The position numbers and the translations under genes were made by a program. Shown one piece after another: positions 6,823 through 11,136 of a stretch of DNA of 11,136 bases. Each line of letters starts with the position of its first letter. Positions within the stretch are counted from its first letter, which is position 1. The notes under the pieces were generated by a model. It was not told the origin of the DNA. It searched no databases and saw only the letters and a program-made list of their open reading frames with translations. Source of the DNA: an uncultured Flavobacteriales bacterium (GTDB lineage Bacteria > Bacteroidota > Bacteroidia > Flavobacteriales_D > Sanyastnellaceae); the NCBI GenBank assembly GCA_938092195.1, contig CALKHD010000028.1:1-11136 (forward strand), given 5' to 3'.

Positions 6823-6830
6823 TACATTTG
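6823..6830 (+). promoter_or_regulatory. nqrA promoter -7 box (TACATTTG)
   Basis: Exact TAnnTTTG match in the divergent region, 27 nt before the nqrA ATG. The predicted start near 6835 would leave a 5' leader of about 20-25 nt. It overlaps the 8-bp palindrome ATGTACAT (6820-6827) and a 6-bp inverted repeat (6826-6840). A -33 TTTG is not obvious, which would suit a promoter needing an activator. Confidence 0.55.
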
Positions 6831-6840
6831 CCGCGCAAAT
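6826..6840. repeat. Inverted repeat ATTTGC-CGC-GCAAAT over the nqrA transcription start
   Basis: Perfect 6-base arms (6826-6831 and 6835-6840) around a 3-base spacer overlap the -7 box and the expected start site of nqrA. A further pair, TGTAC (6821-6825) and GTACA (6847-6851), lies outside it. The position fits a repressor operator, but the arms are short and chance is possible. Confidence 0.35.
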
Positions 6841-6857
6841 CCGCACGTACATCAGAC

Positions 6858-8210
6858 ATGCCTGCATCCGTAAAAACCCGGAAAGGCCTGGACATTCGCC
6901 TCAAAGGCGGAGCCCACGGCGAAACGCATGGACTAGCTGCCCCCGGGCGGTTCTCCATTCACCCCACTGATTTTCATGGGCTCATCCCACGAATGGCTGC
7001 GAAAGCGGGAACAGAAATTCAGGCAGGGGACGTCTTGTTCACCGACAAGAAGAACCCCGAAGTCAAATTTGTGAGCGCCATCTCAGGAACGGTTCAAGAG
7101 CCGATTCGTGGTGAGAAACGCCGCATCCTTCGGGTCGATGTTGTCGCCGGAGGTTCGGGAGTTGTTGAGCACACAGCGCTGAATGCATCCTCTGCAACAG
7201 GTGACCAAGTGCGGTCTGCCATGTTGGAGTCCGGCTTTTGGCCCATGCTTCGCCAGCGTCCATTCGACGTCATGCCCACCCCCACAAGTCAGCCCCGCGA
7301 CATTTTTGTGAGCGGATTCGACTCTGCGCCCCTTGCACCCACTGCGGGACAAGTCTTGGAGGGCAGGATGGATGTCTTTCGAGCGGGCCTCGCATTTTTG
7401 AATGCCATGCTGGACGGCAAAAAAGTGGAGCTCGGTGTACGCGCTGGAGACGACACATTCAGCCAAGTTTCAGAGGCGAACATCACCTCATTCGATGGCC
7501 CCCACCCAGCAGGCAATGTTGGCGTACAGATTCACAACGTTCGCCCCATGAACAAAGGGGAGGAAGTGTGGACTGTGACTTTGCAAGACGTGGCCAACAT
7601 TGGAGAAGGCTTGAGCCAAGGTCGTTACGTGGCCAAGCGCATTGTGGCGCTCACTGGCAGCCGTTCTCAACCGGCTTTGTTGGACACCACCATCGGAGCA
7701 CCCATGTCTCATTTGATTGCAGACCGCGTCATGATGGAAGACACCCGGGTGATTTCGGGACACGCTCTCACAGGTTCGCTTCGCGGCGAAGAGGGCGCTT
7801 TGGGCTTCTTCGACCAGCAGATCACTTGTCTTCCCGAAGGGCATGAGCCACTGTTCTTTTTGACCAAGGGCTGGCTCGGTCCAGGTTTCGACAAGTTCAG
7901 CGCATCCCGTGCCTTTCCAACGTGGCTGTTGCCCAAGGGAAAGGAGTACGACTTGAGCACCAACAACAACGGCGAGGAAAGGGCATTTGTGGTCACCGGT
8001 CAATACGATGCGGTTTTCCCATTCGATATCTATCCTGTCCAACTCATCAAATCGATCATGGTGGGCGACATCGACCGCATGGAGAAGCTTGGGATCTACG
8101 AAGTGGCTCCTGAGGACTTCGCCCTGTGCGAATACGTCTGTACGTCCAAGATTGCGGTCCAAGACATTGTCCGGAAAGGACTGGACCAGATGATCGAAGA
8201 ATTCGCCTGA
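6858..8210 (+). CDS. nqrA: Na+-translocating NADH:quinone reductase subunit A
   Basis: Peripheral subunit A of Na+-NQR, the respiratory enzyme that oxidises NADH, reduces quinone and exports Na+. It sits on the cytoplasmic face and has no transmembrane segment. From the ATG at 6858 it has 450 residues, the family norm (about 447). Recognisable segments are KTRKGLDIRLKGG at the N-terminus, FSIHPTDFHGL (32-42), SAISGTVQEPIRGEKR, RQRPFDV, GPHPAG (214-219), EDTRVISGHALTG, and the C-terminal CEYVCTSKIAVQDIVRKGLDQM. The reading frame stays open upstream to 6600, but that part overlaps the start of the divergent plug gene and has no NqrA similarity, so the start is 6858. There is no Shine-Dalgarno. 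It is first in the nqr operon with 30 bp to nqrB and its own promoter in the divergent region. Confidence 0.97.
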   Translation: MPASVKTRKGLDIRLKGGAHGETHGLAAPGRFSIHPTDFHGLIPRMAAKAGTEIQAGDVLFTDKKNPEVKFVSAISGTVQEPIRGEKRRILRVDVVAGGSGVVEHTALNASSATGDQVRSAMLESGFWPMLRQRPFDVMPTPTSQPRDIFVSGFDSAPLAPTAGQVLEGRMDVFRAGLAFLNAMLDGKKVELGVRAGDDTFSQVSEANITSFDGPHPAGNVGVQIHNVRPMNKGEEVWTVTLQDVANIGEGLSQGRYVAKRIVALTGSRSQPALLDTTIGAPMSHLIADRVMMEDTRVISGHALTGSLRGEEGALGFFDQQITCLPEGHEPLFFLTKGWLGPGFDKFSASRAFPTWLLPKGKEYDLSTNNNGEERAFVVTGQYDAVFPFDIYPVQLIKSIMVGDIDRMEKLGIYEVAPEDFALCEYVCTSKIAVQDIVRKGLDQMIEEFA

Positions 8211-8240
8211 TTCAGCCAAAGCATCAGAAGCACAGTCATC

Positions 8241-9494
8241 ATGAAGGCACTTCACAAACTCATCGAGGAACGCGTCAAGCCCAATTTCACGGGAGACGGC
8301 AAACTCAAGCGCTTTTGGGTCGTTTTTGACTCCCTTGAGACCTTCCTCTTCACCCCGGGACACACCACGTCCAAAGGGGTCCACGTTCGCGACGGCATTG
8401 ACCTGAAGCGGACCATGTTCTTGGTCATTGTGGCCATGTTGCCCGCACTCCTGTTCGGGACATGGAACATTGGCCACCAGTACTACCTCAGCTTGGGAGA
8501 GATCACAACCGCTGACGCGTGGAGCGCGATGTTCCTCGACAAAATCATCATTGGCGCGATCAAAGTCGTTCCGCTCATTGTGGTCAGTTATGCCACTGGA
8601 CTCGGCATCGAGTTCATCATTGCTGGCGTAAATGGGCACTCCATCAACGAGGGATTCTTGGTGAGCGGAATGCTCATCCCGTTGATCATGCCCGTGGATG
8701 TGCCTCTTTGGATGGTGGCTGTGGCCACTGCATTTGCGGTGCTCATTGCCAAAGAGGTCTTTGGCGGCACAGGCATGAACATCCTCAACGTGGCTTTGAC
8801 GGCGCGTGCCTTCTTGTTCTTCGCTTACCCAAAGCAGATGTCCGGTGAAATCTGGATTCACAATGTGATGGGCTCTAAGGCAGCGGGAACGTTGCAGATG
8901 GCCGATGGCTACACAGGGGCAACAGCATTGGGACAATTGGCCAATACAGTGGGTCAACCCGTGGGTGGAGAAGTCTCCACAGAGGTGATGTCCATGTTTG
9001 TCGACGGGGGCATGTTCTCCTTCATGAATTGCTTCATTGGAACCATTCCTGGTTCCGTGGCAGAGACCAGTGCATTGGCAGCCCTTTTGGGTGCGGCCTT
9101 GCTCATCTGGACTGGAATCGGAAGCTGGCGCATCATTTCCAGCTTCATCGTTGGCGGTCTCGTAATGGGGGTCATTTTCAATGCCCTTGGCCTGAACGCA
9201 TACATGACCATTGGCCCGGTTCACCAAATTGTGATGGGCGGCTTCATGTTTGGAGCCGTGTTTATGGCCACCGACCCAGTCAGTGCGGCCCAGACGAACA
9301 CGGGAAAATGGGTGTACGGATTCCTTGGTGGATTCTTCTCCATCATGATTCGCGTCTTTAATCCCGCTTATCCAGAGGGAGTGATGATGGCCATTTTGTT
9401 CATGAATGTCATGGCACCGACCATTGACCACTACGTGATTGAATCCAACATTCGCCGCCGTGAAAAGCGACTTGCGCAAGCCGCCATCGCCTGA
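8241..9494 (+). CDS. nqrB: Na+-translocating NADH:quinone reductase subunit B
   Basis: Integral-membrane subunit B of Na+-NQR, related to RnfD. It carries a covalent FMN and lies on the electron path to quinone and the Na+ channel. It has 417 residues, like family members (about 410-415). After a soluble N-terminus (1-55) there are multiple hydrophobic helices, for example MFLVIVAMLPALLFG and KVVPLIVVSYATGLGIEFII. The flavinylation motif is DGYTGATAL, with T228 as the FMN-phosphothreonine site, matching T236 of Vibrio cholerae. Conserved family text includes KEVFGGTGMNILN, TARAFLFFAYP and the FMATDPVSAAQT segment near the C-terminus. The protein ends in a basic tail (RRREKR). It lies 21 bp before nqrC. 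The upstream bases hold no Shine-Dalgarno and no TAnnTTTG box, so it is expressed from the nqrA message. Confidence 0.97.
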   Translation: MKALHKLIEERVKPNFTGDGKLKRFWVVFDSLETFLFTPGHTTSKGVHVRDGIDLKRTMFLVIVAMLPALLFGTWNIGHQYYLSLGEITTADAWSAMFLDKIIIGAIKVVPLIVVSYATGLGIEFIIAGVNGHSINEGFLVSGMLIPLIMPVDVPLWMVAVATAFAVLIAKEVFGGTGMNILNVALTARAFLFFAYPKQMSGEIWIHNVMGSKAAGTLQMADGYTGATALGQLANTVGQPVGGEVSTEVMSMFVDGGMFSFMNCFIGTIPGSVAETSALAALLGAALLIWTGIGSWRIISSFIVGGLVMGVIFNALGLNAYMTIGPVHQIVMGGFMFGAVFMATDPVSAAQTNTGKWVYGFLGGFFSIMIRVFNPAYPEGVMMAILFMNVMAPTIDHYVIESNIRRREKRLAQAAIA

Positions 9495-9515
9495 ACCTCC
9501 TATTGACTGAACACC

Positions 9516-10256
9516 ATGGCATTCAATAAAAATTCCAACGGATACACCTTCCTCTTCGCCATCATCATGGTGGTGCTGGTGGGAGCCATCCTGGCTTACA
9601 CAAGCCTTTCTCTGAAGCCGCTCCAAAAAGCCAATGCTGCAGAGAAGAAGATGATGAACATCCTCGGTGCCATTGGCGTACCGAGCGAACGCGGGGCCGT
9701 CGAGGCCAAGTTTGTGGACTTTGTGAAGGAGCGCATCTCCATCGACAGCGAAGGCCGCAAAGTGAGCGGCATGAGCGGAACAGTGGATTCCGGAAATGCA
9801 GAAGACCCTTTCAACATAGACGTACAAAAAGACTTCCGCAGCAAGGCGCCAGCCAGCGAGTTGACTTTCCCCTTGTTTGCATGCAACAAAGAAGGCAAAG
9901 ACCTCTATGTGGTGCCTGTTGTGGGCAAAGGCCTCTGGGGCCCAATCTGGGGATATGTCGCCTTGGAATCCGACATGGAGACCATCTATGGAGCCGTGTT
10001 TGATCATAAGACCGAGACCCCCGGTCTGGGTGCCGAAATCAAAGAAGGGTTCTTCCAAGAGCCATTCAAAGGCAAGAAAATCAGCATGGCTGCACCACAT
10101 TTCGCTGTGGTCAAAGGAGGTGCCCCAACCACAGAGTATTCCGTGGATGGCATCACCGGTGGCACCATCACCTCGAAAGGGGTAGGAGAAATGGTCGATC
10201 GCACCATGGCCATTTACTTGAAGTACTTCCAATCCGCTCCCAAAGCACAGAAGTAA
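9516..10256 (+). CDS. nqrC: Na+-translocating NADH:quinone reductase subunit C
   Basis: Subunit C of Na+-NQR, related to RnfG: one N-terminal membrane helix (about 11-33) and a periplasmic FMN_bind domain with covalent FMN. At 246 residues it is of usual length. The flavin site lies in VDGITGGTITSKGVGEM, where T217 aligns with T225 of Vibrio cholerae. The usual S/T-G-A-T core is T-G-G-T here, a Gly in place of Ala. Other family features are PLFACNKEGKDLYVVPVVGKGLWGPIWGYVAL in the middle and the GAEI segment (TETPGLGAEI). Flavinylation would need an ApbE transferase, not encoded in this window. The TAA stop overlaps the nqrD ATG by one base (TAATG), indicating coupled translation. Confidence 0.96.
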   Translation: MAFNKNSNGYTFLFAIIMVVLVGAILAYTSLSLKPLQKANAAEKKMMNILGAIGVPSERGAVEAKFVDFVKERISIDSEGRKVSGMSGTVDSGNAEDPFNIDVQKDFRSKAPASELTFPLFACNKEGKDLYVVPVVGKGLWGPIWGYVALESDMETIYGAVFDHKTETPGLGAEIKEGFFQEPFKGKKISMAAPHFAVVKGGAPTTEYSVDGITGGTITSKGVGEMVDRTMAIYLKYFQSAPKAQK

Positions 10257-10951
10257 TGAGCACTGAAACGACAACAGCTGTTGAGCCCAAACGCGAGTCG
10301 CTCTTCTCCAAGAAGAACCGCAAGCTGCTCACAGACCCCCTCGACGACAGCAACCCCATCACCGTTCAAGTTTTGGGCATCTGCAGCGCCTTGGCCATCA
10401 CGGTTCAGGTGCAACAGGCGGTGATCATGAGCCTTGCTGTGCTCTTTGTGATGATCGGAGGAAACGTCATCGTGTCTTTGATGCGGGGCATCATTCCGGA
10501 CCGCATCCGAATCATTGTTCAGCTGGTGGTGATTGCCTCCTTGGTGATCATTGTGGACGAAGTGCTCAAGGCATACAGCCCGGACATCTCCGAGAAGCTA
10601 TCTGTGTTTGTGGGCCTCATCATCACCAACTGCATCATCATGGGACGCCTGGAAGCGTTCGCTTTGGCCAACAAGCCAGGGCCATCTATGCTGGATGCCG
10701 TTGGAAACGCGATGGGGTATGCTTGGATCTTGCTTGCTGTTGCCCTCGTTCGCGAGGTGTTCGGAAGCGGCGCCATCAGTTTCCCCGGAGTGGGTCAAGT
10801 CAAGTTTTTGCCCGAGAGCTGGTTCATGGCCAGCGGCGGGTTTTACGAGAACAACAATTTGATGATTCTGCCTCCCATGGCGCTCATCACCGTGGGGGTG
10901 ATCATTTGGATCCAACGCTCACGCAACACCAGCCTCATCGAGGAGAACTGA
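10256..10951 (+). CDS. nqrD: Na+-translocating NADH:quinone reductase subunit D
   Basis: Integral-membrane subunit D of Na+-NQR, related to RsxE/RnfE. With NqrE it forms the intramembrane iron-sulfur centre. The protein has 231 residues; Vibrio NqrD has 210, and the excess includes a hydrophilic N-terminal extension of about 14 residues rich in Thr, Lys and Glu. The two cluster cysteines are C43 (LGICSALAITVQ) and C126 (ITNCIIMGRLEAFA). Their spacing of 83 residues equals that of Vibrio C29 and C112. Six hydrophobic helices are seen. Family text includes RIIVQLVVIASLVIIVDEVLKAY and GNAMGYAWILLAVALVREVFGSG. The start shares a base with the nqrC stop, and nqrE follows after 14 bp. Confidence 0.97.
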   Translation: MSTETTTAVEPKRESLFSKKNRKLLTDPLDDSNPITVQVLGICSALAITVQVQQAVIMSLAVLFVMIGGNVIVSLMRGIIPDRIRIIVQLVVIASLVIIVDEVLKAYSPDISEKLSVFVGLIITNCIIMGRLEAFALANKPGPSMLDAVGNAMGYAWILLAVALVREVFGSGAISFPGVGQVKFLPESWFMASGGFYENNNLMILPPMALITVGVIIWIQRSRNTSLIEEN

Positions 10952-10965
10952 TCAAAGCCTAGACC

Positions 10966-11136
10966 ATGGAATACCTCAGCATATTCGTCAAAGGGATCTT
11001 CGTCGAGAACATGATCTTCGCCTACTTCTTGGGCATGTGCTCGTACCTCGCCGTCTCCAAGACAGTGAAGACAGCCGTCGGCCTTGGATTCGCCGTGATT
11101 TTCGTTCTTGGCATCACCGTCCCCATCAACTACCTC
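10966..11136 (+). CDS. nqrE: Na+-translocating NADH:quinone reductase subunit E, 3' end cut by window edge
   Basis: Membrane subunit E of Na+-NQR, homologous to NqrD/RsxA and contributing the other cluster cysteines. Only the first 57 of about 200 codons are present, open to the last base. The N-terminus EYLSIFVKGIFVENMIFAYF is diagnostic, followed by GMCSYLAVSKTVKTAVGLG. C25 matches the first cluster cysteine of Vibrio NqrE (C26). It starts 14 bp after nqrD, so it belongs to the same transcript. nqrF, the FAD/2Fe-2S NADH-oxidising subunit, is expected next. Confidence 0.95.
   Translation, partial: MEYLSIFVKGIFVENMIFAYFLGMCSYLAVSKTVKTAVGLGFAVIFVLGITVPINYL

Noticed and set aside
6600..6857. 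N-terminal extension of nqrA by 86 codons
   Set aside because: Would overlap the start of the divergent plug gene and cover the promoter region; NqrA similarity begins at the ATG at 6858 and the resulting length is the family norm.
7488..10274. Minus-strand open frame of about 928 codons opposite nqrA-nqrC
   Set aside because: It is exactly codon-aligned with three well-identified genes and begins at TTG. Its composition is protein-unlike (very high His/Cys), so it follows from codon bias in the sense genes.

Overview
This window looks like an ordinary chromosomal stretch from a Bacteroidota bacterium with fairly high G+C for that phylum, most likely Flavobacteriia/Saprospiria-like. The evidence is a type IX secretion (T9SS) plug protein gene, a secreted hydrolase with a T9SS-type C-terminal sorting domain, an nqrA-first Na+-NQR operon, no Shine-Dalgarno sequences at the starts, and Bacteroidota-type TAnnTTTG promoter boxes. 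No mobile element, CRISPR array, RNA gene or phage gene was seen. I assign no finer taxonomy.

Minus-strand block (6725 down to 1), in transcription order: T9SS plug protein; ApaG; a secreted serine hydrolase of the beta-lactamase/S12 fold ending in a T9SS-like sorting domain; a classical short-chain dehydrogenase/reductase (SDR); a family-4-like glycosyltransferase (GT), whose GTG start overlaps the SDR stop; and peptide chain release factor 3 (prfC), cut by the window edge. Gaps are 45, 41, 31, -4 and 13 bp. The genes run head to tail, but most starts carry an A/T-rich TAnnTTTG-like box 4-8 nt upstream. They may therefore be separately initiated, nearly leaderless units rather than one simple operon.

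Plus-strand block (6858 to 11136): nqrA, nqrB, nqrC, nqrD and the first 57 codons of nqrE. They encode the membrane Na+-translocating NADH:quinone oxidoreductase, and nqrF is expected just beyond the window. Key cofactor residues are visible: the FMN-linked threonines of NqrB (T228) and NqrC (T217), the cysteines of NqrD (C43, C126), and a cysteine of NqrE (C25).

The two blocks are divergent across a 132-bp region (6726-6857) holding one exact TAnnTTTG box facing each way and two short perfect inverted repeats. Coding density is very high and no gene-free stretch exceeds 300 bp.

I did not find a clearly new biological system. The strongest unexplained signal is the recurrent TAnnTTTG box just upstream of start codons. 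After that come the pairing of a T9SS plug gene with a probable T9SS cargo, and the structured divergent nqrA/plug promoter region.
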